A stretch of 64,000 nt of DNA from Pseudomonas flexibilis (GCF_000802425.1 NZ_JRUD01000011.1:21479-85478); one strand, 5' to 3'. Shown: positions 17,648 to 29,738, counted from the first letter of the stretch. A program made the numbers and translations. The notes: generated by a model not told the origin, from the letters alone.

Positions 17648-18982
17648 ATGACGAGAAAGTATTTCGGTACCGACGGCATTCGCGGTCGGGTTGGCCAGTT
17701 CCCCATTACCCCTGACTTCGTGCTCAAGCTGGGCTGGGCGGCGGGCGTCGCGTTTCGGCGCGAAGGCATCTGCCGGGTACTGATCGGCAAGGACACGCGC
17801 ATCTCCGGTTACATGTTCGAATCGGCCCTGGAGGCTGGACTGGTGGCCGCCGGTGCCGACGTGATGCTGCTGGGGCCAATGCCGACACCGGCCATTGCCT
17901 ATCTGACGCGCACCTTCCATGCCGAGGCCGGCATCGTCATCAGTGCCTCGCACAATCCCTATTACGACAACGGCATCAAGTTCTTCTCTGGTCAGGGCAC
18001 CAAGCTGCCCGACGATATCGAGGCGAAAGTCGAGGCGCTGCTCGACGAGCCGATGATTGTGTCCGAGTCGATCGGCAAGGTGTCGCGCATCAACGACGCC
18101 GCTGGCCGCTACATCGAGTTCTGCAAGAGCAGCGTGCCCACCAGCACTCGTTTTGCTGGTCTGAAGCTGGTGGTCGATTGCGCGCACGGTGCGACCTACA
18201 AGGTGGCGCCGAGCGTTTTTCGCGAGCTGGGGGCTACGGTGAGCGTGCTCTCGGCGCAGCCGGACGGGCTGAATATCAATGAAGGTTGTGGTTCGACCCA
18301 TATGGAGTCACTCCAGGCTGAAGTGGTCAGTCAGGGTGCGGACCTTGGTGTTGCTTTCGATGGTGATGGTGACCGGGTGCTGATGGTCGACCACACTGGG
18401 CGCGTGGTCGATGGTGACGAGCTGCTGTTCATCATCGCGCGCGACTTGAAGGAGCGCGGCCTGATGGGGGATGGTGGCGTCGTTGGCACCCTGATGAGCA
18501 ACCTGGGTCTTGAGCTGGCGTTGCGCGACATGCAAATCCCGTTCGCTCGTGCCAAGGTGGGTGACCGCTATGTAATGGCTGAGCTGCAGGAGCGTGGCTG
18601 GCAGCTCGGTGGGGAAAATTCAGGGCATATCGTCTGCTGCCGGCACACCACCACCGGAGATGCCATAATTGCCGCCCTGCAGGTCCTGCTGGCGCTCAAG
18701 CGGCGTGGCGAAACACTGCAGCAGGCCTGCAGTGGCATTCGCAAATGCCCGCAGGTGCTGGTCAACGTGAAGTTCAGCGGCGGCAAGGATCCCGTCGATA
18801 ATCCCTCAGTGCAGGAGGCATGTGATGAGGTTACCCGTAAGATGGCCGGGCGAGGTCGGGTCTTGCTGCGCAAGTCCGGCACCGAGCCATTGGTTCGCGT
18901 CATGGTCGAAGGCGATGACGAGGCCCAGGTGCGGCAGCATGCCGAAGCGCTTGCCAGGGTCGTCGCCGACGCCTGCGCATAA
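17648..18982 (+). CDS. glmM: Phosphoglucosamine mutase GlmM
   Basis: Converts glucosamine-6-phosphate to glucosamine-1-phosphate for UDP-GlcNAc, peptidoglycan and LPS. The 444-residue product shows the active-site serine loop ([15 protein letters not shown], serine near residue 101), the metal loop DGDGDR and the phosphate-binding loop [12 protein letters not shown] near the C-terminus. The start is the ATG at 17648 with GGAG 5 bases upstream; the upstream in-frame extension overlaps folP. Confidence 0.97.
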   Translation: MTRKYFGTDGIRGRVGQFPITPDFVLKLGWAAGVAFRREGICRVLIGKDTRISGYMFESALEAGLVAAGADVMLLGPMPTPAIAYLTRTFHAEAGIVISASHNPYYDNGIKFFSGQGTKLPDDIEAKVEALLDEPMIVSESIGKVSRINDAAGRYIEFCKSSVPTSTRFAGLKLVVDCAHGATYKVAPSVFRELGATVSVLSAQPDGLNINEGCGSTHMESLQAEVVSQGADLGVAFDGDGDRVLMVDHTGRVVDGDELLFIIARDLKERGLMGDGGVVGTLMSNLGLELALRDMQIPFARAKVGDRYVMAELQERGWQLGGENSGHIVCCRHTTTGDAIIAALQVLLALKRRGETLQQACSGIRKCPQVLVNVKFSGGKDPVDNPSVQEACDEVTRKMAGRGRVLLRKSGTEPLVRVMVEGDDEAQVRQHAEALARVVADACA

Positions 18983-19022
18983 GCGAAATGGTCAGGCAGG
19001 TGAATCTATGTGTTTGATTCGC

Positions 19023-19051
19023 TTGCCTGTATTGAAAGTCTTGGGTAACAT
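19023..19051 (+). promoter_or_regulatory. Candidate tpiA promoter
   Basis: TTGCCT at 19023-19028, a 17-bp spacer and TAACAT at 19046-19051 (each 4/6 to consensus) lie 31 bases upstream of the tpiA ATG, in the 99-base glmM-tpiA gap. It is a modest match. Confidence 0.4.
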
Positions 19052-19081
19052 CTGCGCCCACTTTGACCGACGAGGTAAAGC

Positions 19082-19837
19082 ATGCGTCGACCACTGGTAG
19101 CCGGTAACTGGAAGATGCACGGTACCCGCGCCAGCGTAGCTGAATTGATCAGGGGTCTTCGTCAGCTGGCTTTGCCGGTAGGGGTCGAGATTGCTGTGAT
19201 TCCGCCCGCGCTGTACGTCACTCAGGTGGTGACTGGGCTCGAGGGGAAGGCGATCGGTGTGGGTGCGCAGAATTGCGCGGTCGAGCCGATGCAAGGTGCG
19301 TTGACGGGTGAGATAGCTGCTAGTCAGCTGGCTGACTCCGGGTGTGCCTACGTATTGGTTGGTCACTCCGAACGGCGTCAGATTCTCGGTGAAAGCGAGG
19401 CGATGCTGAGCCGAAAGTTCGCCGCTGCGCAGGCATGTGGGCTGATTCCGATCCTGTGTATCGGTGAGACGCTGGCGCAGCGTGAGGCGGGTAAGACCCT
19501 CGAGGTCGTGCAGCGTCAGTTGGGCAGTGTGATTGAGCAGCTGGGTGTTGGTGCATTTGCACGAGCGGTAGTTGCGTATGAGCCTGTCTGGGCAATTGGT
19601 ACCGGGCTGACGGCAAGTCCTGAGCAGGCTCAGGAAGTGCATGCGTCGATCAGGGCGCAGTTGCGAACCGAGAGTGCCGATGTGGCGCGCGGTGTAAGAA
19701 TTTTGTATGGCGGCAGTGTGAAGGCTGCCAATGCGGCTGAGCTGTTTGCCATGCCGGATATCGACGGTGGTCTCATTGGTGGGGCCTCTCTGAATGCGGA
19801 TGAGTTTGGTGCGATCTGTCGTGCCGCGGGAAGCTGA
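19082..19837 (+). CDS. tpiA: Triosephosphate isomerase
   Basis: Interconverts dihydroxyacetone phosphate and glyceraldehyde-3-phosphate. The 251-residue barrel has the N-terminal lysine motif GNWKM (residues 8-12), the catalytic His in VGHSERR and the catalytic Glu in [11 protein letters not shown]. Codon choice here and in secG is visibly less GC-biased than in flanking genes (many GTT, GAG/GGT and GCA codons). secG follows 2 bases after the stop. Confidence 0.97.
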   Translation: MRRPLVAGNWKMHGTRASVAELIRGLRQLALPVGVEIAVIPPALYVTQVVTGLEGKAIGVGAQNCAVEPMQGALTGEIAASQLADSGCAYVLVGHSERRQILGESEAMLSRKFAAAQACGLIPILCIGETLAQREAGKTLEVVQRQLGSVIEQLGVGAFARAVVAYEPVWAIGTGLTASPEQAQEVHASIRAQLRTESADVARGVRILYGGSVKAANAAELFAMPDIDGGLIGGASLNADEFGAICRAAGS

Positions 19838-19839
19838 AG

Positions 19840-20217
19840 ATGCTTGAGACTGTCGTGATCGTAGTTCATCTGCTAATGGCACTAGGCCTTGTTGGTCTTG
19901 TGCTGCTGCAGCAGGGAAAGGGTGCGGAGGCGGGTGCTTCCTTTGGTGCTGGTGCGTCTGGCACGGTGTTTGGAAGCCAGGGTTCTGCTACCTTTCTGAG
20001 TCGCGTTACTGGTATACTCGCCGCGGTTTTTTTCGTGACCAGTCTGGGTCTGGCGTATTTCGCCAGCCAGAAGGCGGAACAGCTCGGTCAGATCGGCTTG
20101 CCTGATCCGGCGGTGCTGGAAGTGCCGAAGAAGGTTGTCGAAGAAGATGTTCCTGTTCTTGAGGGGCGTTCGGCTCCGCAGGAAGCGGGTGATGTTCCGG
20201 AGGTTCCGGAACGGTAA
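19840..20217 (+). CDS. secG: Protein-export membrane protein SecG
   Basis: Accessory subunit of the SecYEG translocon. The 125-residue product has two hydrophobic segments (about 1-22 and 52-75) around the conserved cytoplasmic loop [21 protein letters not shown] Pro/Glu-rich tail follows, longer than in E. coli SecG. Translationally close-coupled to tpiA and followed 11 bases later by tRNA-Leu, as in other Gammaproteobacteria. Confidence 0.95.
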   Translation: MLETVVIVVHLLMALGLVGLVLLQQGKGAEAGASFGAGASGTVFGSQGSATFLSRVTGILAAVFFVTSLGLAYFASQKAEQLGQIGLPDPAVLEVPKKVVEEDVPVLEGRSAPQEAGDVPEVPER

Positions 20218-20228
20218 GGCAAGGTTTT

Positions 20229-20314
20229 GCCGAGGTGGTGGAATTGGTAGACACGCTACCTTGAGGTGGTAGTGGCCATAGGCTGTAGGGGTTCGAGTCC
20301 CCTCCTCGGTACCA
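20229..20314 (+). tRNA. tRNA-Leu (anticodon GAG)
   Basis: An 86-base class II tRNA with encoded CCA. The acceptor arms GCCGAGG and CCTCGGT pair (one G-U), the anticodon arm CTACC-TTGAGGT-GGTAG places GAG at the anticodon, a variable arm follows, and the T-arm contains GGTTCGAGTCC. It lies between secG and the rimP operon. Confidence 0.96.
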
Positions 20315-20319
20315 TATCC

Positions 20320-20346
20320 AAGAGGCCCGCTTCATGCGGGTCTCTT
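20320..20346 (+). terminator. Hairpin downstream of tRNA-Leu
   Basis: AAGAGGCCCGC-TTCAT-GCGGGTCTCTT forms an 11-bp stem with one G-U pair, starting 6 bases after the tRNA CCA end. The T-tract is poor, so it may be a terminator or a processing/stability hairpin. Confidence 0.55.
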
Positions 20347-20364
20347 GCGTTCCGGCAGGTGCGA

Positions 20365-20393
20365 TTGACCGTGTTGGGACTCCTGCGTATACT
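20365..20393 (+). promoter_or_regulatory. Strong sigma-70 promoter between tRNA-Leu and rimP
   Basis: TTGACC at 20365-20370 (5/6), an exactly 17-bp spacer and TATACT at 20388-20393 (5/6) make one of the best sigma-70 promoters in the window, comparable to stable-RNA promoters. The predicted start is about 20400. Confidence 0.75.
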
Positions 20394-20399
20394 CGTGGC

Positions 20400-20509
20400 C
20401 CAGCTTTGTCGCGGCGTGGCGCCGGGAAGCCGGTCTTCCGTTTTTCCGGAGGGCTGATGGTTCCGGTCTCGCAACCCGCTGTAGCCAAGCCCCTGTCCAG
20501 GGGCTTTTT
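20400..20509 (+). ncRNA. Candidate small RNA or decayed metY (initiator tRNA) in the rimP leader
   Basis: A unit of about 110 bases bounded by a strong promoter (20365-20393) and a canonical terminator (stem AAGCCCCT..AGGGGCTT at 20487-20506 plus T-run). In many Gammaproteobacteria, including pseudomonads, this spot upstream of rimP holds tRNA-fMet (metY). Here the segment starts with CGCGGCGTGG and has CGCAACC near the end, both resembling tRNA-fMet ends, but no CAT anticodon arm or T-arm can be folded. An internal hairpin CTTCCG..CGGAGG is possible. It could be a tRNA remnant, an attenuator leader of the rimP operon or an independent small RNA. Confidence 0.45.
20487..20509 (+). terminator. 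Rho-independent terminator ending the promoter-terminator unit
   Basis: AAGCCCCT-GTCC-AGGGGCTT followed by TTT: an 8-bp stem with a tetraloop and T-tract. It ends transcripts from the promoter at 20365-20393 about 100 bases before rimP. Confidence 0.85.
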
Positions 20510-20555
20510 GTTGGCTGCGCAGTCTTCGAGTCATTCGTAAGGAATGGCAAGCATG

Positions 20556-20580
20556 GATGGGCGTCTCGCCCATTTTTTAT
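20556..20580 (+). terminator. Second terminator-like hairpin immediately upstream of rimP
   Basis: ATGGGCG-TCT-CGCCCAT followed by TTTTTATTT forms a 7-bp stem and T-tract, ending 28 bases before the rimP start. Since the rimP-nusA operon must be transcribed through it, or initiated after it, attenuation of the operon is suggested; NusA itself is an elongation/termination factor. Confidence 0.75.
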
Positions 20581-20608
20581 TTCACAAGAAAAAAAGAGGG
20601 GGCTCTCG

Positions 20609-21067
20609 ATGTCGAGCAAGCTAGAACAGTTGCAGGCGATAGTTGCTCCTGTAATAGAAGCCCTTGGCTATGAGTGCTGGGGTATCGAGTTTCTCTCCCA
20701 GGGCAAGCATTCCCTGCTGCGAATCTATATTGATCATGCCGATGGCATCTTCATCGAGGACTGCGAAAAGGTCAGTCGTCAGGTGAGCGGTGTACTGGAT
20801 GTGGAAGATCCGATCAGCAATGAGTACACCCTGGAAGTATCCTCCCCGGGAATGGATCGGCCTTTGTTCACCCTGGAGCAGTTTGCTGCTCATGCCGGAG
20901 AGCAGGTCAAGATCAAGTTGCGCGTGCCCTTCGAGGGGCGACGCAATTTCCAGGGTGTCCTGCGCGGGGTCGAGGAACAGGATGTGGTGGTGCTTGTAGA
21001 CGATCACGAATTCCTCTTGCCGATCGATTCGATCGACAAGGCCAACATCGTTCCCCGTTTTGATTAA
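20609..21067 (+). CDS. rimP: Ribosome maturation factor RimP
   Basis: Needed for late 30S subunit maturation. The 152-residue product has the family segments [23 protein letters not shown] and the [10 protein letters not shown] motif near residue 85. The ATG at 20609 is preceded by AGAGGGGG. First gene of the rimP-nusA-infB-rbfA-truB-rpsO-pnp cluster, in the universally conserved order. Confidence 0.96.
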   Translation: MSSKLEQLQAIVAPVIEALGYECWGIEFLSQGKHSLLRIYIDHADGIFIEDCEKVSRQVSGVLDVEDPISNEYTLEVSSPGMDRPLFTLEQFAAHAGEQVKIKLRVPFEGRRNFQGVLRGVEEQDVVVLVDDHEFLLPIDSIDKANIVPRFD

Positions 21068-21112
21068 GGCACGGATCCCGCGGATCCAATGGATTGCGAA
21101 GGCGAGGCGTAC

Positions 21113-22594
21113 ATGAGCAAAGAAGTACTGCTGGTGGTTGAGTCGGTATCCAATGAGAAAGGTGTACCGGCTGGTGTGATTTTCGAGGCGCTGGAGCTGG
21201 CTCTGGCCACCGCCACCAAGAAGCGCTACGAGGAAGAGGTCGATCTGCGGGTCGCCATCAATCGTCAGAGCGGCAATTATGAAACGTTCCGCTGCTGGAC
21301 CGTGGTCGCCGATGAGGACCTGGTCAACCCGGCTGCCGAGCTGACCGTCGAGCAGGCGCAGGAGCGCAAGCCTGACGCCAAAGTGGGCGATCTGATCGAG
21401 GAGCCCATCGAGTCCATCGAATTTGGTCGCATCGCCGCGCAGACCGCCAAGCAGGTCATCGTACAGAAGGTTCGCGAAGCCGAGCGTGCCCAGGTGGTTG
21501 ATGCCTACCGTGGCAAGGTCGGCGAGATCGTTTCCGGCACCATCAAGAAGGTGACCCGTGACAGCTGCATCGTGGACTTGGGCAACAATGCCGAAGCCCT
21601 GCTGCCGCGCGAGGAAACTATTCCACGCGAGATCTTCCGTGTTGGCGGTCGCGTGCGCGCCCTGCTCAAGGAAATCCGCAGCGAGAACCGCGGCCCGCAG
21701 CTGATCCTGTCGCGCACCGATCCAAAGATGCTGATCGAGCTGTTCCGCATCGAGGTGCCGGAAATCGCCGAGGAACTCATCGAGGTCATGGCTGCCTCCC
21801 GCGACCCGGGTTCGCGCGCCAAGATCGCCGTGCGCTCCAAGGACAAGCGTATCGACCCGCAGGGCGCCTGCATCGGCATGCGCGGTTCCCGGGTGCAGGC
21901 CGTTTCCGGTGAGCTCGGCGGCGAGCGTGTGGACATCGTGCTCTGGGATGAAAATCCGGCCCAATTCGTCATCAACGCGATGTCGCCTGCCGAAGTGGTG
22001 GCGATCATTGTCGATGAAGACGCCCACGCCATGGATATTGCCGTGGCGGAAGACAACCTGGCCCAAGCCATCGGCCGCGGGGGTCAGAATGTGCGCCTGG
22101 CCAGCCAGCTGACAGGCTGGACCCTCAACGTCATGACCGAGTCGGACATTCAGGCCAAGCAGCAGGCTGAAACCGGCGACATTCTAAAGGCCTTTGTCGA
22201 TGATCTGGAGGTCGACGAGGAACTGGCCCAGGTGCTGGTCGAAGAAGGCTTCACCAGCCTGGAGGAAATCGCCTACGTACCCATGGAAGAACTGCTGAGC
22301 ATCGATGGATTCGATGAGGAAATTGTTAACGAGCTGCGTGCCCGCGCCAAGGATCGCCTGCTAACCAGGGCGATCGCGACCGAGGAAAAGCTCGCAGACG
22401 TACAGCCGGCCGAAGATTTGCTGTCGCTCGATGGGATGACCAAGGAGCTGGCGGTGGAACTGGCAGTGCGGGGCGTGGCTACCCGCGAAGACCTGGCCGA
22501 GCAGTCGATCGACGACCTGCTCGAGATCGACGGCATGGACGAAGAGCGTGCCGGCAAGCTGATCATGGCCGCCCGAGCCCATTGGTTCGAGTAA
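21113..22594 (+). CDS. nusA: Transcription termination/antitermination factor NusA
   Basis: RNA-polymerase-associated factor for pausing, termination and rRNA antitermination. The 493-residue product has the N-terminal polymerase-binding domain, an S1 domain (about 135-200), tandem KH domains (about 230-345, with [13 protein letters not shown]) and two C-terminal acidic repeats. The start is the ATG before [16 protein letters not shown]; the open frame reaches 8 codons further upstream without homology. It lies 45 bases after rimP. Confidence 0.97.
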   Translation: MSKEVLLVVESVSNEKGVPAGVIFEALELALATATKKRYEEEVDLRVAINRQSGNYETFRCWTVVADEDLVNPAAELTVEQAQERKPDAKVGDLIEEPIESIEFGRIAAQTAKQVIVQKVREAERAQVVDAYRGKVGEIVSGTIKKVTRDSCIVDLGNNAEALLPREETIPREIFRVGGRVRALLKEIRSENRGPQLILSRTDPKMLIELFRIEVPEIAEELIEVMAASRDPGSRAKIAVRSKDKRIDPQGACIGMRGSRVQAVSGELGGERVDIVLWDENPAQFVINAMSPAEVVAIIVDEDAHAMDIAVAEDNLAQAIGRGGQNVRLASQLTGWTLNVMTESDIQAKQQAETGDILKAFVDDLEVDEELAQVLVEEGFTSLEEIAYVPMEELLSIDGFDEEIVNELRARAKDRLLTRAIATEEKLADVQPAEDLLSLDGMTKELAVELAVRGVATREDLAEQSIDDLLEIDGMDEERAGKLIMAARAHWFE

Positions 22595-22621
22595 GCAGTC
22601 GCGGCCTGAGGAGAGAGATGC

Positions 22622-25114
22622 ATGACGCAAGTCACGGTGAAAGAACTGGCCGATGTGGTCGCAACACCGGTCGAGCGCCTGCTGCAGCAGATGCGTGAGG
22701 CGGGTCTACCGCACACGAGTGCCGAGCAAGTGGTGACCGACAATGAGAAACAGACCCTGTTGAACCACCTGAAGGGGGACGGCTCCAAGGCCGAAGGTCC
22801 GCGCAAGATCACCTTGCAGCGCAAGACTACCCAGACCCTGAAGGTGTCTGGCAGCAAGACTATCAGCGTAGAAGTCCGTAAGAAGAAGACCTACGTCAAG
22901 CGCAGCCCTGCCGAGATCGAGGCCGAGCAGCAGCGCGAGCTGGAGGCCCAGCGCGCCGCCGAGGAGGCCGCCGCGCGCCAGAAGGCTGAGGAAGCCCGCC
23001 GTCAGGCGGAAGAAGAAGCGGCTCGCCAGGCACGCCTGGAAGCGGAAAAGAGGGCCGGTTCTCCGGTGGTCGCACCGACTCCGGCAGCTGCCAAGGCCCC
23101 GGCTGCCGTGGCCGTTGCCGCGCCGAGCGAAGAACGCAAGAAGGAAGAGCCGCGCCGCGTCGAGCGTGCCCGCGATGACGACGAGCGTCGTGACCGCAAG
23201 GGCGCCCAGCGTCCGTCGCTGAAGGACAAGGGTCCGGCGCCGCGTATCGCGCCGCGCAATGCCGAAGACGAGGGCGAAGCCTTCCGTCGTGGCGGTCGTG
23301 GCGGCAAGGGCCGCCTGAAGAAGCGCAACCAGCATGGGTTCCAGAGCCCGAGCGGCCCGGTCGTGCGCGACGTGGCCATCGGCGAAACCATCACGGTGTC
23401 CGAACTGGCCCAGCAGATGGCCATCAAGGCCGCCGAAGTCATCAAGTTCATGTTCAAGATGGGCTCGCCCGTCACCATCAACCAGGTGCTCGATCAGGAG
23501 ACCGCTCAACTGGTCGCCGAGGAATTCGGGCACAAGGTCAAGCTGGTGAGCGACAACGCCCTGGAAGAGCAACTGGCCGAATCCCTGAAGTTCGAGGGCG
23601 AGAGCGCACCGCGCGCACCGGTGGTGACCGTGATGGGTCACGTCGACCACGGCAAGACCTCGCTGCTCGACTACATCCGTCGTACCAAGGTGGCGGTCGG
23701 CGAAGCCGGCGGCATTACCCAGCACATCGGCGCCTACCACGTGCAGACCGATCGTGGCATGGTCACCTTCCTGGATACCCCCGGCCACGCCGCGTTCACC
23801 GCGATGCGTGCCCGTGGTGCCCAGGCGACCGATATCGTCATCCTGGTGGTGGCGGCGGACGATGGCGTGATGCCGCAGACCCAGGAAGCCGTGCAGCATG
23901 CCAAGGCCGCCGGTGTACCGATCGTGGTCGCCATCAACAAGATCGACAAGCCCGAAGCCAATCCGGACAACATCAAGAACGGCCTGGCCGCGCTCGATGT
24001 GATTCCGGAAGAGTGGGGCGGCGATGCTCCGTTCATCCCGGTTTCCGCCAAGCTGGGCACCGGTATCGACGATCTGCTGGAAGCCGTGCTGCTGCAGGCC
24101 GAAGTGCTTGAGCTCAAGGCCACGCCGTCCGCACCCGGTCGCGGTGTGGTGGTGGAGTCCCGTCTCGACAAGGGCCGTGGCCCGGTGGCCACCGTGCTGG
24201 TCCAGGACGGTACCCTGCGTCAGGGCGACGTGGTGCTGTGCGGCGTGAACTACGGCCGCGTGCGCGCGATGCTGGACGAGAACGGCAAGAACGTGAAGGA
24301 AGCCGGGCCCTCCATCCCTGTGGCGATTCTCGGCCTGGACGGCACGCCGGAAGCCGGTGATGACCTCACCGTGGTGGCCGACGAGAAGAAGGCCCGCGAA
24401 GTGGCACTGTTCCGTCAGGGCAAGTTCCGCGAGGTCAAACTGGCTCGCCAGCAGTCCGCCAAGCTCGAGAACATCTTCGAGACCATGGGTCAGGACGAGA
24501 AGAAGATGCTCAACATCGTCCTCAAGACCGATGTGCGCGGAACCCTGGAGGCCTTGCAGGGCGCCCTGTCCGAGCTGGGCAACCAGGAAGTGCAGGTGCG
24601 CGTGGTCGCCGCCGGTGTCGGTGGTATCACCGAGAGCGATGCCAACCTGGCGCTGGCTTCCAATGCGGTGCTGTTCGGCTTCAACGTGCGTGCCGACGCC
24701 GGCGCGCGCAAGATCGTCGAGCAGGAAGGCCTGGATCTGCGCTACTACAACGTCATCTACGACATCATCGAAGACGTCAAGAAGGCGCTGACCGGCATGC
24801 TGGGCAGCGAGGTGCGCGAGCACATCCTGGGCATCGCCGAGGTGCGTGATGTGTTCCGCTCGCCGAAGTTTGGTGCGGTAGCCGGCTGCATGGTGGTTGA
24901 AGGCATCGTGCACCGTAACCGCCCGATCCGCGTGCTGCGCGAGGATGTGGTGATCTTCGAGGGCGAGCTGGAATCGCTGCGCCGCTTCAAGGACGACGTC
25001 GCCGAAGTGCGCGCCGGCATGGAGTGCGGTATCGGCGTGAAGAGCTACAACGACGTCAAGGTCGGCGACAAGATCGAAGTCTTCGAGAAGGTCCAGGTGG
25101 CCCGTACGCTGTAA
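22622..25114 (+). CDS. infB: Translation initiation factor IF-2
   Basis: GTPase that places initiator tRNA on the 30S subunit. The 830-residue product has an IF2_N domain at the start, a highly charged Lys/Glu/Ala/Arg linker (about 85-230), a second IF2_N domain and the G domain from about residue 335, with G1 [10 protein letters not shown]3 DTPGH and G4 NKID, then the beta-barrel and tRNA-binding domains. GAGGAGAG precedes the ATG. Length is normal for Pseudomonas. Confidence 0.98.
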   Translation: MTQVTVKELADVVATPVERLLQQMREAGLPHTSAEQVVTDNEKQTLLNHLKGDGSKAEGPRKITLQRKTTQTLKVSGSKTISVEVRKKKTYVKRSPAEIEAEQQRELEAQRAAEEAAARQKAEEARRQAEEEAARQARLEAEKRAGSPVVAPTPAAAKAPAAVAVAAPSEERKKEEPRRVERARDDDERRDRKGAQRPSLKDKGPAPRIAPRNAEDEGEAFRRGGRGGKGRLKKRNQHGFQSPSGPVVRDVAIGETITVSELAQQMAIKAAEVIKFMFKMGSPVTINQVLDQETAQLVAEEFGHKVKLVSDNALEEQLAESLKFEGESAPRAPVVTVMGHVDHGKTSLLDYIRRTKVAVGEAGGITQHIGAYHVQTDRGMVTFLDTPGHAAFTAMRARGAQATDIVILVVAADDGVMPQTQEAVQHAKAAGVPIVVAINKIDKPEANPDNIKNGLAALDVIPEEWGGDAPFIPVSAKLGTGIDDLLEAVLLQAEVLELKATPSAPGRGVVVESRLDKGRGPVATVLVQDGTLRQGDVVLCGVNYGRVRAMLDENGKNVKEAGPSIPVAILGLDGTPEAGDDLTVVADEKKAREVALFRQGKFREVKLARQQSAKLENIFETMGQDEKKMLNIVLKTDVRGTLEALQGALSELGNQEVQVRVVAAGVGGITESDANLALASNAVLFGFNVRADAGARKIVEQEGLDLRYYNVIYDIIEDVKKALTGMLGSEVREHILGIAEVRDVFRSPKFGAVAGCMVVEGIVHRNRPIRVLREDVVIFEGELESLRRFKDDVAEVRAGMECGIGVKSYNDVKVGDKIEVFEKVQVARTL

Positions 25115-25125
25115 GCGGACACCTG

Positions 25126-25200
25126 CCGGAAGCTGGAAGCCGTCAGCCGGAGCCGCCCTTGTGGGCGGCGCCGGCTGGGGTTTCCAGCTTTTGGCTTTTA
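25126..25200. repeat. Palindromic AGCTGGAAG-type repeat between infB and rbfA
   Basis: Nested inverted repeats: outer AAGCTGGAA (25130-25138) with TTCCAGCTT (25182-25190), middle CAGCCGG (25144-25150) with CCGGCTG (25171-25177), inner GCCGCCC (25152-25158) with GGGCGGC (25163-25169). T-rich DNA follows on the right, so it could also act as a partial terminator. A relative with the same outer wording lies at 26916-26998. Confidence 0.65.
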
Positions 25201-25214
25201 GCGAGTAATGAATG

Positions 25215-25598
25215 ATGGCCAAAGAATATAGCCGTACCCAGCGCATCGGCGACCAGATGCAGCGCGAGCTGGCCCTGTTGATCCCCCGTGAAGTGAAGGA
25301 CCCGCGCCTGGGTTTCATCACCATCACCGCCGTGGATGTCAGTCGTGACATCGGCCATGCCAAGGTGTTCATCACCTTGATGGGTGACTTCGACGACGAG
25401 AAGCTGGCGCTGAACCTGGAGATCCTCAACGATGCCGCCGGCTACCTGCGCATGCTGCTGGGCAAGTCCATGAAGCTGCGTAGCGTGCCGCAACTGCATT
25501 TCCACTACGACGCCAGCGTGCGCCGTGGCGCCGAATTGTCGGCGCTGATCGAGCGCGCGGTGGCCGAAGACCGTCGGCACGATCAGGGCGAGGAGTGA
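25215..25598 (+). CDS. rbfA: 30S ribosome-binding factor RbfA
   Basis: Cold-shock and 30S maturation factor. The 127-residue product begins [19 protein letters not shown] and contains the KH-like fold with family segment [17 protein letters not shown]. Two adjacent ATG codons (25212, 25215) are possible; homologues start at the second. Separated from infB by a palindromic repeat. Its stop overlaps the ribosome-binding site of truB. Confidence 0.95.
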   Translation: MAKEYSRTQRIGDQMQRELALLIPREVKDPRLGFITITAVDVSRDIGHAKVFITLMGDFDDEKLALNLEILNDAAGYLRMLLGKSMKLRSVPQLHFHYDASVRRGAELSALIERAVAEDRRHDQGEE

Positions 25599-25600
25599 GC

Positions 25601-26518
25601 GTGGCGCAAGTCAAACGTATTCGCCGCGCTGTGCATGGCGTGCTGATCCTCGACAAGCCACGCGGTTTCAGCTCCAACGCCGCGCTGCAGAAGGTGCGTT
25701 GGCTGCTCAACGCCGAGAAGGCCGGCCACACTGGCAGCCTCGATCCGCTGGCGACGGGTGTGCTGCCGCTGTGCTTCGGGGAGGCCACCAAGTTCTCCCA
25801 ATACCTGCTGGATGCCGACAAGGCCTACGAGACCTTGGCCCGGCTTGGCGTCACCACCAGTACCGGCGACGCGGAAGGCGAGGTGCTGGAGCGTCGTGAT
25901 GTTGCAGTGACCCGCGCCGATATCGAAGCGCTGCTGCCGCGTTTTCGTGGCGATATCCAGCAGGTTCCGCCGATGTATTCGGCCCTGAAGAAGGACGGCC
26001 AGCCGCTGTACAAGCTGGCGCGCGCCGGCGAGGTAGTGGAGCGCGAGGCGCGTTCTGTTACTATCTCGCAGCTCGAACTGCTGGCTCTGGATAATGACCA
26101 GGCACGCCTGGCCGTCAGCTGCAGCAAGGGCACCTATATTCGTACCCTGGTCGAAGACCTCGGGCAGATGCTCGGTTGCGGCGCGCACGTCGCCGAGCTG
26201 CGCAGAACCCAGGCCGGCCCGTTCACGCTGGCCCAGGCGGTGAGCCTGGAAACGCTGGAACAGGCCCACGCAGAAGGCGGCTCCGAGGCGCTGGATCGTT
26301 TCCTGCTGCCGGTGGATTGCGGCCTGCAGGACTGGCCGGTGATCCAGTTGACCGAGCACAGCGCCTACTACTGGCTGCACGGACAGCCGGTACGCGCGCC
26401 TGGCGCACCGGAGCAGGGGCTGATGCGGGTGCAGGATCATGCGGGACGCTTCATCGGTATCGGTGAGGCGAGCGACGACGGGCGCATCGCCCCGCGTCGA
26501 CTGATTCGGTCGGAATGA
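25601..26518 (+). CDS. truB: tRNA pseudouridine-55 synthase TruB
   Basis: Makes pseudouridine 55 in the T-loop of tRNAs. The 305-residue product has the catalytic motif [19 protein letters not shown] with the catalytic Asp near residue 45, and the C-terminal PUA-like region. The GTG at 25601 gives M-AQVKRIRR with AGGAG 5 bases upstream; a GTG at 25595 would overlap rbfA. Part of the rimP-pnp cluster. Confidence 0.96.
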   Translation: MAQVKRIRRAVHGVLILDKPRGFSSNAALQKVRWLLNAEKAGHTGSLDPLATGVLPLCFGEATKFSQYLLDADKAYETLARLGVTTSTGDAEGEVLERRDVAVTRADIEALLPRFRGDIQQVPPMYSALKKDGQPLYKLARAGEVVEREARSVTISQLELLALDNDQARLAVSCSKGTYIRTLVEDLGQMLGCGAHVAELRRTQAGPFTLAQAVSLETLEQAHAEGGSEALDRFLLPVDCGLQDWPVIQLTEHSAYYWLHGQPVRAPGAPEQGLMRVQDHAGRFIGIGEASDDGRIAPRRLIRSE

Positions 26519-26636
26519 CCGTAACGCGCCGCCTCGTGCGGCGCACCCCGAGGGTGGCTGTCAACAGGCACGGTCATGCCTCTATTCATAAACACGGGAA
26601 GCGATTCCCGGCCTGTTCACTCAAGGAGCCCATACC

Positions 26637-26906
26637 ATGGCACTGAGCGTTGAAGAAAAAGCCCAGATCGTTAACGAGAACAAGCAGCACGAAGGCGACA
26701 CCGGTTCCCCCGAAGTGCAGGTTGCTCTGCTGACCGCCAACATCAACAAGCTGCAGGATCACTTCAAGGCCAACGGCAAGGACCACCACTCCCGTCGTGG
26801 TCTGATCCGTATGGTTAACCAGCGCCGCAAGCTGCTGGACTACCTGAAGGGTAAGGATGCCACTCGTTACAGCGCCCTGATCGCGCGTCTGGGCCTGCGT
26901 CGCTAA
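26637..26906 (+). CDS. rpsO: 30S ribosomal protein S15
   Basis: An 89-residue ribosomal protein, the exact family length, with the characteristic [17 protein letters not shown] and DHHSRRGL segments. AAGGAG precedes the ATG. The 118-base space after truB contains a GC hairpin (GCGCCGC..GCGGCGC near 26527-26545) that could form part of the S15 autoregulatory leader. pnp lies downstream, as in E. coli. Confidence 0.97.
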   Translation: MALSVEEKAQIVNENKQHEGDTGSPEVQVALLTANINKLQDHFKANGKDHHSRRGLIRMVNQRRKLLDYLKGKDATRYSALIARLGLRR

Positions 26907-26915
26907 GACGTACGC

Positions 26916-26998
26916 GAGCTGGAAGGCTGGAAGCTGGGGGTGGGGAGTTGGAAGTGGGTTAGCTGTCCCGCTTGCAACTCTCCACTTCCAGCTTTCCG
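26916..26998. repeat. Palindromic AGCTGGAAG-type repeat between rpsO and pnp
   Basis: Imperfect long hairpin: GGGGAGTTGGAAGTGGG (26942-26958) faces CCCGCTTGCAACTCTCC (26967-26983), flanked by GGCTGGAAGCTGG on the left and ACTTCCAGCTTTCC on the right. The outer wording matches the element at 25126-25200, so both appear to be copies of one dispersed intergenic repeat family. Confidence 0.65.
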
Positions 26999-27079
26999 CT
27001 TTCTGTACTGGAAGGATCGGGTCCGACTCCCGGCATTCCAACCGATTTCCCCAAGGGCAACACAGAGAAGGAAAACACC

Positions 27080-29188
<2,109 letters not shown>

Positions 29189-29203
29189 GCGACACCGGTA
29201 CGA

Positions 29204-29227
29204 AAAGGCCCCGTAAGGGGCCTTTTT
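29204..29227 (+). terminator. Terminator downstream of pnp
   Basis: AAAGGCCCC-GTAA-GGGGCCTTT followed by TT: a 9-bp stem and T-run closing the rimP-pnp cluster 15 bases after the pnp stop. Confidence 0.88.
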
Positions 29228-29360
29228 CGTTTCCGGACAGAGAAAGCGAGCGAGGCCAATCGGCAGGCTGCTCTGAACTGCGCGAGGGATTGCCGGGTCT
29301 ACCCCTCCACTGCGGCCGGAGAGTGCCGTGGAGTCCCCTGAAAACACAGGAGTGAACAGC

Positions 29361-29720
29361 ATGAAGAAAGTCCAGACAACGTTGAGCGCCTCCGCGCTGG
29401 CCCTGGTTCTCGGCCTCCCTCTCGTACCCGCCTGGGCAGACCAGCCCATGGCAGGTGTCCTGCTGGCGGCCGGCGAGTCGACCATGGACGAAGCGGGTGA
29501 TGCGGTGTCCGACACCTGGATTACCACCAAGGTCAAATCCGCCCTGCTGGTGGATGACAGCACCCCCGGCATGGATATCGAAGTGGAGACCAAGGATGGC
29601 GTGGTCTCGCTGACCGGCACGGTGGCCACCGAGGCCGAGCGCGAGATGGCCATTACCAAGGCCAAGGAGATCAAGGGCGTGCGCGAGGTCATGGCGGATG
29701 GGCTGAAAACCATGGACTGA
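29361..29720 (+). CDS. Secreted BON-domain protein
   Basis: A 119-residue protein with a Sec signal peptide (MKKVQTTLSASALALVL, predicted cleavage after AWA near residue 26) and one BON domain (about 55-118; VSDTWITTKVKSALL, GVVSLTGTVATEAE). BON domains occur in osmotically induced periplasmic proteins such as OsmY and bind phospholipid surfaces. The ATG at 29361 has AGGAG 8 bases upstream. Its exact role is unknown. It stands alone between the pnp terminator and a convergent pair. Confidence 0.85.
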   Translation: MKKVQTTLSASALALVLGLPLVPAWADQPMAGVLLAAGESTMDEAGDAVSDTWITTKVKSALLVDDSTPGMDIEVETKDGVVSLTGTVATEAEREMAITKAKEIKGVREVMADGLKTMD

Positions 29721-29738
29721 GCCCGCCATGCGGAAAGC

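Noticed and set aside
20006..20573. Minus-strand open frames across tRNA-Leu and the rimP leader
   Set aside because: They are antisense to the tRNA (a common annotation trap) and to terminators; no homology is visible.
22706..25429. Minus-strand open frame of 907 codons opposite infB and rbfA
   Set aside because: It is antisense to highly conserved genes and contains the translated palindromic repeat. No independent evidence.
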